From positions 1 to 64,000 of the forward strand of contig PEDN01001373.1 in the NCBI GenBank assembly GCA_003864495.1: a stretch of DNA of 64,000 bases, given 5' to 3'. This document shows, in pieces, positions 21,637 through 33,883 of the stretch. Source of the stretch: Nemopilema nomurai (Eukaryota; Cnidaria; Scyphozoa; Rhizostomeae; Rhizostomatidae). A model generated the notes under the pieces. The model was not told where the DNA came from. It saw only the letters and a program-made list of their open reading frames with translations, and made no database searches. Numbering within the stretch: position 1 is the first letter of the stretch; each line of letters opens with the position of its first letter. The position numbers and the translations under genes were made by a program.

Positions 21637-23330
21637 GTGAATAAGTTTAACGCATTACTACCTGAAGGAAAAAGAGTCACTTGTTTAGAAGAATTGGGCA
21701 ATTTTTCTGTGAAGGAATTTAAAGAAATATTGAAGTGTTACCGAGAGAAGACATCGGGAGTGAAGGCCAACTTGATACTTCATTTTTATGCCATGTTTTA
21801 TAGGGCAAAGAGCAAAGGCATTGCTGCTGAACAATCTGAGGGTTTGAAAACATGTTCCCTTCCTTGTGTTGAGACCAATTTTACTCACGAATATATTTTG
21901 AATAAACAGTGTAGGTACTTGCCCTGGACATCTGATTTGCGTGGAACGCCTACTTTTAACTTTGTTCAACTGTACAAGTATCCTGTCAATCGAACATCAA
22001 AGTTCAAACACATCACTTTAAAAAGCACAGCTCACAAGAAGTTGAAATCATTTAAATTCAAAAAGATCCAGGTAGCAAAAGACAGCCTTTTTACTTATTT
22101 TGATGTCAGAGTTAAGGCTTCAATGAGGAAGCATCTCTACCAAGTGTTACCAACTCTTCTGGTGATGTCTGCTTTGCTGTTTGTACTTGCCCAGCTGGCT
22201 TGGGTTTGGGAGGTTTAGGCAACTGCAATCACCTTGATGGTGTACTATTTGCCCTCGAAGATTTCAACAGACGAGGCCTACAAGAATTCGAGTCTGCTGT
22301 CTCTTGCACCTCAAAGTTATCTTCTTGGAATATCCCCAATGCCACCTCACTCAAGGCATTCAATCCAGTTCCAATTTATGAAGTAATCATTCAAAAATCA
22401 GATTGGGAAAGGATAACGATAAGACAAATATTTCACACTACAAACTCTTTGATCCTCGTGCACCTGATAACAGATGCATCAATGAACATAGCCTTGAAGT
22501 TCTAAAGTTCAAACTGTTATCATGTGTTCCTAACAGTGGTTGCTTTGGTTTTCTTCTTCACCTGACAAAACAAGTTCCTCTTCAGAGCCTGAACCTGTTC
22601 CCCAAATCCTGCCTTCTCCATTCAACGAACATTTTGACGTATCAAGAGCTTTTGTCGTATCAAGAGAGAAATGATGGACTTTTATTGTGAACATAGTTAG
22701 TTAGTTAACTTCAAAACAAAAACAAAGTTAACTTCAGCAGAAATTGTGGAGATTGAAAGATCAACCTATGGCCAGGCTTCTAATGAAACATTGAATGAAC
22801 ATAGACTTTGTCGTATAACCTCCTCCAACTTTTACACTGCTCCGGTCCATACAGTTGAGTCTACTTCAAAGCTGAGAGCAATGTTTTATGCATCATCCAG
22901 TTCTTGAGATACTGAACATAGAAAAAGATTTGAAAGTCATGTTCGCTACCTTTATTTGGTGTTGATGACAGAGAGTGGCAAAAATCGTAATGTTTCTGAG
23001 GTTGGTCTCAAATTATCGACCTCATTTCCATTTCTTGGTGCTTCTATGGATGGCCTAGTGTTTGCAAATGAAGAAACTTATGGCCTTGAAATAAAATGTT
23101 CATATTCAAAGTTCAACTCTTCTTTGCATGAAGCCATTCTTGACAAAAAAATTTTCTCAAGAAAAATCCAGATGGACCAATAAAATTGAAACGCAAACAC
23201 CAATACTTTTTTCAAGTTCAAGGGCAAATGTTTTGTGCAGGATTGAAAAAGGTGGATTTTGTTGTGAGGTTTGGTGACAAGAGAAACCACTTTTTTATGA
23301 TGAAAACTTCATGATAGACTTTTTACTACC
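21637..23330 (+). pseudogene. SAP/SWIM/YqaJ nuclease gene of element 1
   Basis: The first frame (21637-22150) starts with a SAP-like helix pair (FSVKEFKEILKCYREKTSG), then a region with RYLPWTSDLRGTP. A frameshift near 22150 leads into a SWIM zinc motif C-T-C-P-A-G...C-N-H followed by LFALEDF and SCTSKL-x-SWN. After about 22735 a YqaJ-type nuclease domain follows: RITSSNF, then GASMDGLV, where the family normally has SPDG, and GLEIKCSY. Several stops follow 23180. YqaJ proteins are lambda-exonuclease-like; in ISL2EU they are thought to process DNA ends. The frame breaks and the altered catalytic loop indicate a pseudogene. Confidence 0.75.
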
Positions 23331-23529
23331 TAGACTTAAGTAGTTATACTCAACGTGTCAAACAGGGAAACAAGTTATACTTACATGGTGGATGGGAAAA
23401 TTATCAGAAATAGAATGTGCTAATTACCAGTAATTTAGTACTACAGTTATTTTATTACAATTTATAACAATTAATTCTTATCATGCATATCCACTAAAAA
23501 TGGTAAAATATTTGCTAGTAGACAACAAA

Positions 23530-25094
23530 CAGTAAAATTTGGTTAGAAATAGGAAGCAATGTTAATGGCAAAACTCCATCAAGAATATGGTAGTTTTTTA
23601 TTCGTCCAATTGCTCTTTCTACATGTATCCAGATGGATGCAATGCGAGCAGTCTCTTAAGTTTGCTCTGGAGTAAGCTGGCTTCTTGAACCTTTGAATGG
23701 AGGAATATTCAGTGTGACACCAGCTGGTAAGATATCTGCTATGTCAAAGCCACGATCAGCCATAACATTGTCACCAACTTCTAGCAAAGAAAGTAAACCT
23801 GACTTCAGCGTCAGTTCTTTGTCTGAAACTTTGCCAGACCATAGCTTTGAAACGAATGTTATGCAACCAGCTGGTGAAATTCCAACAAGAGCCTTTCATG
23901 TATTATGGTGCTTAAATTCAGACCATGTTTGAGACTGAGATTTCAAGGATGAGGGTACCTCTGTGAAGATCTCAGTGCCATCAATAATGATTCTTGTTGT
24001 TCGGTAGTCATTAAATTGCGGAGGCATATCATTTCTAACAAGTTCTTGCGAAGGAAAAGGAAACAAATTTGGCAATTCATGAAACAGAAAGCATATGCAG
24101 GTAGTGAAGACTTTTGAAAAATGTACAGGAGAAATACCAAACCGATCTGCTAAATCATTTACGAACAATCGAACCTTTTAATTGCAACAAATCAAAACAT
24201 ACTCTTATAAATGGGTAAGTGTGCGCTTTCGGCCAGGCTTGGAAATTTCTTTTTCATGATAAAAGAATTTTGTTGTTTTCTGTGATGATTTTTTATCACG
24301 CCAGTAATGCAACCTATCCAATTTAGGTTTAAAATACTCAAAGGTAGCTATCAAAGAAGCGAAATTGGGAAAACCGGTGTAAAATTTTGTTGCAGCAACG
24401 TCTTTCTGCAATTTATCCAAGGAAAACAGAGCTCTCTTCGCCTCTGTTAATTGCATTTCCAGTTGTTGTATCTTGGTTTTGAGATCTTTTAGCTCTCGTT
24501 CCAATTTGTCACAGTCAAGACATGGAGGCTTTATGATACTATCAACAACCTCAGACGAGGAAAGAAAAACGGGCGATTCGACAAAAGAAAAATCTGTTTG
24601 TGTTGAAATGGAGTTGCCTACAGGAAGCAAATGTTCCTCTTCATCATCTGATTGAATAAACTTAGGCTCAAAATAATCTGCTGATTTTTTAGCTGCTGAA
24701 GATGTTGCTAATTTGCGGGTGACAGTATGTTTGCTTGCTTTCTTCTCAACAGAAGGAACAGAGCTCGGATGAAAATTTAAGGAAGGCATTGTACCACATA
24801 CCAATCGCCAATGATTTGGGTTGCGCTTGATGTCAGCATCAGCGAAGTGTATTTGAAATAAGCTAGTGGAGCCTGTAACTTTAAATCCATCAATTCCATC
24901 TACTCATTTAACCAAATTGCACCATCGAAGTTTCTAGGGGTTCTTCTGCGAGAATCTGAAAAATGTAGGCCGTTCGGTGTTCCATCAACGTTATAAAAAG
25001 TGTTATAGCATCCAAATGCTGCACATTGTTGGCCTTGTGATCGTTTCATCTTCTTATTTGCCGCGACGTTATGGTCGTTGTCCTGATTAGTCAT
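23530..25094 (-). pseudogene. THAP-DDE transposase gene of element 1
   Basis: On the minus strand, an N-terminal THAP-like zinc finger (CAAFGCYN; start near 25094) is interrupted by a stop at about 24900. A linker follows, then a coiled coil (DKLERELKDLKTKIQQLE) near 24520-24420 and a helix-turn-helix region. The DDE_4 catalytic core comes next: first Asp in IIIDGTEIF near 23980, second in NVMADRGFD near 23760, Glu in IHVERAIGRIK near 23610. All three catalytic residues are present, but stops at about 24900, 24180 and 23660 break the gene. It would cut and rejoin the element's ends. Confidence 0.8.
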
Positions 25095-25363
25095 TTTTAT
25101 TTCTAATTCGCGACGATGAATAGTTGAACACTAAAGTTCGTTTCGATTGAATTTGTTGTTTAAAAATGGTGACTTGGAGATTGGAACATCTCTTTTCTCG
25201 CTTTCAATTTCGCACCTCGTTTTCAATCTCAATGTTACGTCATTGTGAAATAGGTCTATTAGCCCTGTTCATGACGGGCAGACTGGAAACTAGTTAGCTG
25301 TCGTGTATGGAAATTTGTTGTTGTTGTTGTTGCCCTTCTTCCTTTTCATTGCGTTTTGACAAA

Positions 25364-26689
25364 ATGGTTCGATGGTTTTGCAGCTCCGCTCTTTGTTTTA
25401 ATAATCACAGTTCTCTTGATGACAACGAGAAGACATTAAAGTTTTAGAGACTTCCTAGAAACCCAGAAATACAGGCTGAGTATCGCAAGAATTTAAAGAC
25501 CTAACGCCTTAATTGGAAGAACGGACATATTTGTGCAGAGCATTGGAAAAGTGGCCTAAGAAACAAACGATTTGCCAAATGTCGCAGTCAGATTGAACAT
25601 CACCATATAACAAAAAAGAAAAACTTGCGATGAGAATTTCTTGTGCCTCAAGCAGTGCAAGACCAGAAAGAAGAGTTTTGCCTGAGCAAAATAACGGTCA
25701 AGAAGCATCTGCCTCAACATCAAACTTGAATGTTGGTAAAAGTAATACACCTTCACAGCAGAATGAGCATAACGAGGCTCAAGCAAGTGCTAATCTCGAA
25801 AACAGAATAAAAGAATTGCAAGATTCGCTTGAAGTAACGGAAGAGGAAAAGAGTCAGTCGGAGATTCGGAACCAAGAGCTGCTACCTGTTATTGATAAAC
25901 TGCAGGGAAAAGAATTCACTAATATGAATTAGGTAAAAATACACAAAACTTTTCCTATCTCACAGGTTACCTGTTGCACAGTTTGATATGATTTTTACCT
26001 GTGTTGAGCCTTACATTCACTTGATCCCTTACCCACACTCAAAAGGTTCGGGTCAAAGATCTGTTGACACAAAAACAGAGCTAGTGACGGTTTTGGCAAT
26101 ATGTAGACATTCTCTTCATTTTGGTGTAATGGCTATTATGCCGCACAAGTCATGAATTACTGTTCAGATAATTTTTACTGTATGGGTCATTTTCTTGGCA
26201 ACATTATTAAATCAGGTAGATCTCAAACCATGTGGCAAGTTCTTATTGCAAAAGATGCCAAAAACTTTCAAAGAAACAGGTCAAAGTGAAACCGACCTAA
26301 TTATTGATGCAACTGAATTCAAATCTCAAAGTGCCAGTAACTTTGAACTGAATTCTTTGATGCTCTCAAACTATAAAAACACTGTCACTAGAACAGCTCT
26401 TATTGGCATTGCTCCTCACGGGATGGGAATATTATTTAGTGAAATATACCCTGGATCTATTTCAGATTCAGAGATTATAGAAAAAGCTGGGGCCTTTGAC
26501 TTTGTTGAAGAAGAACATGAAATAATGCCAGACAGAGGATTTTCTATACAAGAATTATGTGCAATCAAAGGGGTTGCTTTAAACAGACCAAAACAAAAGG
26601 ACTGCGATCAGTTTTTGCAAAAAGATGTGGCTTCAAATTTTGATATTGCAGCAACATGTATACATGTTGAGCGGTTTATGGCAGGGTGA
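25364..26689 (+). pseudogene. THAP-DDE transposase remnant of element 3
   Basis: ATG 25364 opens a THAP domain (ALCFNNHS...NW-x-NGHICAEHW) broken by in-frame stops near 25445 and 25500. A polar linker with a coiled coil (25630-25930) follows. The DDE_4 core at 26195-26689 keeps the first Asp (LIIDATEF), the second (IMPDRGFS) and the Glu (CIHVERFMAG). The segment between 25930 and 26195 is not readable. The C-terminus past 26689 is lost. Family and layout match the transposases of elements 1 and 2, but sequence divergence shows it is a different subfamily. Confidence 0.75.
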
Positions 26690-27566
26690 GAAACTGGACA
26701 ATTTTAAACAAATTTTGGCCTTTGAACCAGATTGACCTGCTTTTATCAACATGGCAGATGCTTTGCCATGTTGTTAACTTAACAATGCCTCCAATTGGAA
26801 CATAATATTAAATTTCGCAAGAAAATATTCAAAAGTACTCTTGTTCGTATCCTTATTGTGATCTCATCAACAACGCAAAAGTTTTTATTATTGTTCTAAT
26901 TGTTTTTAAAGATTCAAAGTTTGGTGTGACACCAATAGACCCCTTGCACCGTGACGTAGAACAAAGATGTAAACAAAATGCCGTCTGTTTTCACTAGGTA
27001 CCATGCGGTCTCAATCCTATCAATTGATACAGCATCTTTGGAGTTTAAGAAAAAATTTGATATCGAATGAAAATGACTTCGAATTATTACGAAAGTTTAG
27101 ATGCAAATGAGAAGACAAACTACAGAGCGAAGCTCACTCTCAGCAGCGGCGAAGCAATTCCAGATCCGTACACACTTCAAAGTGAATGGAGCAACGATAT
27201 CGCTAACCTACCGGAGCTCTCTTGGAGAGATGTTACTGAGTACCTAATTGATGCACCCAGCAACTTCAGCAAAGAGTCCATGAAAGTCTACAAATCACTT
27301 GAAGCCTATGACTACTTTGTGTGGAAACATGTGCAGGACTGTTTTTACCACAAAATATCAGATGATTCAGAGTTCTGTTTCGTTAAGTCTGAGGTATGTT
27401 CTTATTTCAATTTTCTCAACTTGTTTATCGTGATAATTAATTATTAGGAAACTGAAACAATTGGTAGGTATATGTGCATCGAATCTACAAAGGATAGCAA
27501 TAAATGATTATAAACTACTGGATTATAGAACACGCAAATACCAAACTTTGTAAACATCTTCGGTAA

Positions 27567-27632
27567 AGACTAGCCCCCCAAACCCCGCTGCGCGGGCTTA
27601 AAACCCCTTCTATGGAAGTATATTGTCACATG
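27567..27632. repeat. Fold-back arm remnant E, flipped
   Basis: AGACTAGCCCC to CCCCTTCTATGG (27567-27618) is the outer 50 bp of an arm. The adjacent unit is inverted, so the arm should read as the complement here. Instead it has the plus orientation, so arm and unit are flipped relative to each other. A short piece with TGTCACATGAGT follows. Confidence 0.7.
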
Positions 27633-30260
27633 AGTATCTATGGAGAAAGTTGTCATCAACGTTTTACTGGAATATATTCTATTTGAGTGACATGGTCTAT
27701 CGTGAACCTAAATATCAAATGATTTTAATCACTCACAGCCATCGATTTCATTTACATAACCTTATACATTTTTTTATTTGAAACGCAACTTTTTTTCAGT
27801 AAATATTTGGGCGAGGACGCTCGAAGGGGGCGTTTGGAGTGATTCGTCTTTCAAGTCACTTTTAGCTTCACCGCTCTATATTTTTCAACTTTTTGCGTCA
27901 AAAGCAGTAGTAAATGGTTTCAGAACCAAGTTGAGATGTAGAGACGAAATGCTTAAATTCTTGGCGGACTTCGGTTACTTGCACATGCAAGATCGAGTGC
28001 ACGTCCCATTGCAGTTTGAGGGTGTCCAATGGCGTCCATCAATCAAGTTGACAACTCGCTAAAATTAGCACCCTCTAGGAACCTTTTTCCATTGAGTCAT
28101 GGGGCCAAGCAACCGCTGCATGAAACAAACAACACGACATGACACCTTCCTATTTGCCAAGTCCGAAAAAGCTGAAACGAAAAACTTGCTTAATTGGCCG
28201 TTTTACTCGTAGTTTTGGAAAATACTGGGGGTACATTACACAGCCGCTGTCTTTCTCATAATTTTGGTAATTGAGGGCGATGTAGGCTTAAAATCGTTCC
28301 AGGGTTACACTATCAACTCTCCATCGAAGAACAGTTGACCACCAAAAATATATCCATGTTTTAGCTGATCAACCTGAAGTGAAGCAAGTTTAACATGCTT
28401 CGTTTTTAGACCTTTTCGTCGTCTAAATTGTTTTTATGCTACCCCTAAATCGGCTTCGACTCTATCTGAACAATGCACAACTGGCCAAACTTCGAAATCC
28501 GTTAAATTCGACCGTGCGAAGCCTGCCCTCTAGTTCTTGCAAAAAATATACTGGAAAATCACTGCCGAACCTAGTTTTTTTTATAGACAAAAACTGAAAA
28601 ACCTCTTTACTGCTCTCGACTTTTATTTAAATGCCTTCGGGGGCTATGCCATGCCGAAAAGCAACCCCTTGGCAAACACACGTTTTCGACTGTCCTATTA
28701 AAAAGGTTCTAGCTCAGTTTACTCGCTACGCTGTTCTTGCTCTTCCTTTCTTTGTTCCAGCATGGCAATAGTGGATAACATTTGACGCCAAGCAATGACC
28801 CTGCAAGCAAGGAAAACTCGTTAGAAGAGAGGTCCGCTTAAAAACGCAATCAAAAAGGACCACAAAACAGCAGCAGTTACTGATTTTAGAATGCATATAA
28901 AACATATTTAGAGCAATTCAGAGTGAAAAACGCCCCCGAGGCATGGTGGACGGAGGTCAACAGGTCAATGGACCAGGTGTAAAAACCACGCACAAAAGCT
29001 AGTTTCTTAAGAGAAAAACCAGAAAGACGGCGATCGTAAAGCAACAAAACAAACTTACTTTGATTCGTTCAAGAGGGCACGAAGATTTCAGCATTTTGAA
29101 GCCAGCGAGAGGACCAGGCCGGGGCGTGCTTGCAGTTTCTCGTGCATTTTTCTTCTGCCACCTAGAGTTTCGGCTCGATTTCTCACCTAAAATTAGAAAA
29201 AAGCAAAAAAATTAAAACTCTCTTAGCATCATTATATGTAAGCAATCAATTGGGTAGTAGCAAAACATTCCCGAAAGTAAGCAAACTTGTGGATAGCAAA
29301 TTTTTCGTGGCGGATGGAAGCTACCCCAAGAAAAAACGGCGTTGTTCATTGGAAAAACGACAAAAAAGCACGGAAATTTAGTTTAACATCGAGAAAATCA
29401 TTAGATCGAAAGGAGAAACGAAAATTACTTACTGTAAGGCAGCTTTCCACAGTGAAATTCTTAAAAACGCAATGAGAAGCAGCTCCAGTAATGGGCACGT
29501 CCAAACCCCACTGGAAGCGCGGACGAAGTGACCCCTGCCCTTTCCCGAGCACGCTGTTCTCTACTACGCCTTGCTCTGCTGCGACGCGTCACTCACGTCG
29601 GCAACTTGCATTTCGATTGGTGGAAGAGGACTCTCTTTTGTTCCTAAACAATGTAGGGCAGTAGGGCGAGGCACGTGACCGGGGCAAGCTCGGTCGATCG
29701 AGGGCAAGCGAATTTTGCTCTCTGTGGCCTGGGAATCGCCAATCGAACAAAATCACGGCGAATTTCGAGAAAAAGCTTGCAAATTTTATAAAAAAACCAG
29801 AAGTCCAAAAAGAGGCACTCTGGGTGAACCGAACCGCTAGGAAAGGGGGAACGTGGCACAAACCATTGGGGAGCTAGAGCTCAAAGAAGGAGGATTTTCG
29901 CCGAGCAGCGCTCAGTAAAGTGGCAATGTCCACTAAAAGTAAGGAAAATTTTCGGAAAAAAACTACTTAGGAACGAAGACCGGTTGGTGGCGAAACCATG
30001 GGTAAAAAACGGGGAGAGCTGGTCAAACGGTGAGGGCAGGAGGGCGCCAAGAAGGCGGTCGAAAACGATCCCTAGGGGAAAAATGCCAAATTTCGCTAGA
30101 AAATCGAGAAAGCTGGCAAAAAAGCAGCATACCGTGCACCGTAAGGACGACTAGAGAAGACGTTGCAAAAAGAATTTCGAAAATCGATCGAGCCGTTTTG
30201 GAGCAAATACGTTCCAATCGGAGAGAGGTCGAGATCAAAGGGATACCGCTAGCATATTAG
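27620..30260 (-). mobile_element. 3.35 kb repeat unit, copy 4 (inverted)
   Basis: The complement of this segment aligns with units 1-3 from their 3' end (AATATATTCCAGTAAAAC near 27660) to their 5' part (near copy-2 position 3940), with internal deletions, for example about 28690-28735 joining the last exon to downstream sequence. It has one exon module (about 29055-29185, acceptor side at 29186), the module donor (complement of AAAGTAAGT) and the first donor near 29430. No palindrome arm follows at 30260. It lies in the intron of the YqaJ gene of element 2. Confidence 0.8.
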
Positions 30261-32313
30261 TATATGTAGAAATACACAAATTTCCAATTTCAAGTTTGGT
30301 ATTAATATTAAACTACTGCTTAAAGATATGTTTATTATTTGATATCTTGCAACTGTTTGGTGCACATTACTCATTATAGAATGGCTTTTATTTTAGGTAT
30401 TACCTAGCCAGAGACAAGGCAAAAAGACATCAATGTACAATGTCTGGGTTTGTCTAAACAAGTTGCATGGCTGGATCATAACAGCAAATTGCACATATAT
30501 GGCTGGGCTAGAATCAGCTGCTCTTTTGTTTAAACTTGAAGCTGCAGCCCATTTCCGTTTGAACCAACCAACAGCATCAACAAGCCTGTTATGTGCATGG
30601 AAATCATGAAAGAAACATTTCATACCTGCACCTCTCTCTTCTATTGACTTTAGCCAACCAAGAAGGAAGACATTGCCAAAGCCTCCAAAAAACATTAAAG
30701 AATACAAGAGTTATAGCTGTTTGGACCCAACAGTTGGAGAAAACGCTATTTCTGTGCACATGCTAAAAAAACTTCATAAGATGTACCCCAAAGCAGCTGT
30801 GTTTACTAGTTTACCATTGTATGACAATCTGGACAATGAGGCTCAGTCTTCTGGAAAAGATGCACAAATGATATATGGTTCTTGTAGTGAAACAGACACT
30901 GATATAGAAAACAGTTCTTACACATTACCGGAACCACTAACAAGTCTTTTTGACCCTACTGCTATCAATATGACAGATGAGGACCTACAAATCCATGGGA
31001 GGAAGTTGTATACCGAATATTGTGAAAGGAACTTTCAGAAGTCCTATGACATCTTTTTCGGGAAACCAAGGATCAGAGTGCAAATAAAGTATGGATGTTG
31101 CATAGAGCTGAAAGAATAACAGGCTCAACTATGAAGAATGTTGCCAGAATGAGGGACAGTCAATCCCTTGTTGAAACAATTATGCAATACAGGCCAGGCT
31201 TCTCCTCAAAATACAGAGCATATGGAAAGCAGATGGAACCTGTTGCACGAGAAAAATTTGAAAAAGAAGAATGTGTGAAGCATACAAATTTCAAAGTTGA
31301 ACAAACTGGACTACTGATAAATGCTGATTTACCATATTTAGGTGCTTCCCCTGATGGAATTGTGAGCTGTGATTGTCATGGAAGGGGAGTGCTGGAAATA
31401 AAATGCCCTTACAATTATAAGGACAGCTTTGAAGGATGGGCTGAAGATAATAAATTTCCTATTGATCCTGACTACAGAATGAGGGAAAATCATCGCTTCT
31501 ACTATCAAATTCAATTACAGATGGAGCTAGCTGGTGTTAACTTTGGATATTACTATGTTTTCTCTGCAGGTATGGATAAGGCCATGCTGTGCGCAACTAT
31601 GAAAAGCAAAACCTTTATGAAAGAACTGAAAAACACTCTTTTTAATAAATTTCTACATGTTATATTGCCAGAAGTTGTATCAAGAAAACTAGACACAGGA
31701 CACAAACATGATCTAAAACTTTTCTGTATATGTAGAAGACCAGAATTTGGTAATATGATAACATGCAAGAATCAGTCATGTGAAATAGGAAGATATCATT
31801 ACAGCTGTGTAAATATCAAAAGAACCCCACGCAATGGATGAGTTTGTCAAAACTGTGCATGAATTTACAATAAAAAAAGTGGAACAACTGATATCTTCAT
31901 TGTTAAAAACTTACTTGTAGTATCAAATGAAGTTTGAGTGAAAATATTTTGCATTTATTTTCAAAGTCAGATTTTCAATTTCTAATTTTCTTTCGTAGAG
32001 TCCTAATCCTTAGGACAATGCAATAGGCATTAAAGCTTACTTGATAATGTTTATGCAAGCATCTTACAAAATGCGTAACCTGGAAAAAATTCACTGTAAA
32101 TGTTTTTATACCAAACAAAACCTAGCAAGTGAAGTGTATCTTAGTTAAGTTTCCCTACGTCTAGTTTCAATGAAAGTTTAAATCTAATTTTATTGGTTTT
32201 TTATTTGAAGGGTAAAGCTTCCTACTGATCACATCCCTCATAAAGGAACTGTGAGTTAATCCTTGCCGAATTTTTCAAAATCATATCTTGGAAAAAACAT
32301 GTGCTGACATTAC

Positions 32314-33716
32314 TCAGTACATCTTGACAACACTTTTATTCAAGTTTACAACTGCTGCTACAACTAACATAACGTCATTTAATAGGTCCACCTGGGATAT
32401 AGGAATGGTACTCTGTAGGATTCTGAATTTTTTCAACTGCCCAATTACACGCTCAATGTGAATCCTGACATTTGACAACTGGCGGCATGTCTGAACATCA
32501 GTTGCTGGTAGCTGCTTCTTCCTCTTGTAAATTTTGGAATTCTTAGATATGTTCTTTTTTGTGCAATTCATCTTCTATCAAGAACCCTCTTTCAGCCAAA
32601 ATGCAGTGACTACTGTGAACTTTATTTAAAAATCCACTGTCAAGCGTTATTTGTTTGTCAGAAACTCTTCCTCCCCATCCTTCAGAAAGGAATGTGATTG
32701 CACCAGCAGGACTGATTCCAATGAGGTATTCTTCATTGTATTGTTGTTTTTGTAATTTGACCAAGTCTGGGCTCTAGCAGTCAGATTCTTTGGCCTTTCA
32801 ATAAATACCTCACTGCAGTCAATAATGCAAATGCAGTCACGATATTTCCTTCTAAAGGAATGGGGTAAATTCTGCATGATTTACAATTTGCTTGGCCACA
32901 GAACCAACTTCTTGAGGCATTTTGATAATCCTGGCAGCCAAGCACGATAAGTTTTTGAAACAACAGTCTCCTTGTATCCAAATCTGAATGATAGGTCCTT
33001 GTTGAGCAAACCCAGCCTCAACTTCATCAAAACTATCAAAATATGGTCCTCTACAGGCAAGTTTGCACTACATCTTTTGATTTTTCCTTTAATGATGTCC
33101 AGAATCCAAATGAAAATAGATAGTGCTGGGATACCTGTATAAATATTAAGTTTTCCTTTGATCCCTTGACAGACTGAAATGAAAATTTTCATTTTAAGCT
33201 TTCTGTTTTCCTCTCTTAGTTTATAAAGCTCAGCATTCTTGGCCCTCAACTCCATATCTAGTGAAGATACTTTGTCTTTAAGAATTGTGATCTCTTTGTT
33301 GGTGTCAATGGGATCAGACTGGGTAAAAGCATCACACATCCTGCTCTATCCTCCATCATCACTGCTTGAAAAATGTGTGGCCTCTGAGTTAGATTTATTT
33401 GTGACCATCCATTGAGCCTGAGTACCTACTCTCTTTTTCCTTAGCGCCTCATACCTGGCTTTCTTTTCAAAGATGATCGATAACGCCAACAATCCAGAAA
33501 TTCACCTGAAATAAAATGCTCCGCACAGATAAACGCTTTCGAAATCTTTTCATCACGCCAAGTCCTACAGTCATCCCTCCTAATCGCTCTCAACCAATCT
33601 TGTTGCCGTCGTTTTTCAATCGGTGTTCGCCCTTTTGGAATGCGATAGAAGGTTAAATCCTTCTTTTCACCCTCTTGGCGGTTAGCACATCCCACAGCAC
33701 AGCAACTTCTAACCAT
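32314..33716 (-). pseudogene. THAP-DDE transposase gene of element 2
   Basis: ATG near 33716 opens a THAP zinc finger with C-x4-C (CCAVGCANR), the conserved Trp (WLRAI) and C-x2-H (CAEHF). A second exon or frame from 33339 has a heptad coiled coil (LDMELRAKNAELYKLREEN) and helix-turn-helix region. The DDE_4 core follows: first Asp in CIIDCSEVF near 32820, second position in ILAERGFL near 32595, Glu in IHIERVIGQLK near 32455. The second catalytic position reads Glu where the family has Asp. A stop near 32880 and frame changes near 32760 and 32565 break it. It is the partner of the YqaJ gene at 27067. Confidence 0.8.
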
Positions 33717-33883
33717 TTTTGAATAGAAATTTATAGAACACAAAACGAATTCAGATCACCTGCGGTCTGCTGTATGTTACGATGGTTTCCTTTCCTCAAA
33801 CAAACAACATCGGATGTTTTGCCTCAAAGCATGCGCGCGCATGTTTTGCCTCGCTCTCAAATGTAAACATTAGCAAGGGGTCT

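Larger units (their letters stand above)
21495..25257. mobile_element. ISL2EU-type DNA transposon, element 1
   Basis: Terminal inverted repeats of about 130-150 bp (21495-21630 and 25125-25257) begin AGACCTATTTCACAATGA on both ends and share GAAAACGAGG and ATCTCCAAG. Inside are two convergent genes: a SAP/SWIM/YqaJ protein on the plus strand and a THAP-DDE transposase on the minus strand. That pair is the hallmark of ISL2EU (IS4EU) elements. No clear target duplication is visible. Both genes are broken, so the element is dead. Confidence 0.8.
27067..31841 (+). pseudogene. SWIM/YqaJ/PHD gene of element 2, split by insertion
   Basis: Exon 1 (27067-27393) encodes the conserved N-terminus with PDPYTLQSEW and KSLEAYDYF and ends at a GTATGT donor. 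Exon 2 starts at 30397 after TTTTAG with VLPSQRQGKKTS; joined in phase 0 this restores the family's usual sequence. The intron now contains about 2.7 kb of repeat. Exon 2 has a decayed SWIM motif (ANCTYMAG...ALLFKLEAA), a stop near 30588, and a frameshift near 31060. The YqaJ nuclease core follows (AERITGS; GASPDGIVS; VLEIKCPYN; YYQIQLQMELAG). A C-terminal PHD-like finger (FCICRRP...C...C) ends at 31841. The catalytic residues of the YqaJ core look intact. Confidence 0.8.
26937..33883. mobile_element. ISL2EU-type element 2
   Basis: Both ends carry AGACCCCTTGC as an inverted repeat (26937-26947 and 33873-33883), followed by further similarity including ATGTaAAC. The ends resemble those of element 1, which also begin AGACC. 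It contains convergent YqaJ (plus) and transposase (minus) genes, and an inverted 3.35 kb unit in the YqaJ gene's intron. It splits the minus-strand gene of element 3. The target duplication is not clear. Confidence 0.7.
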
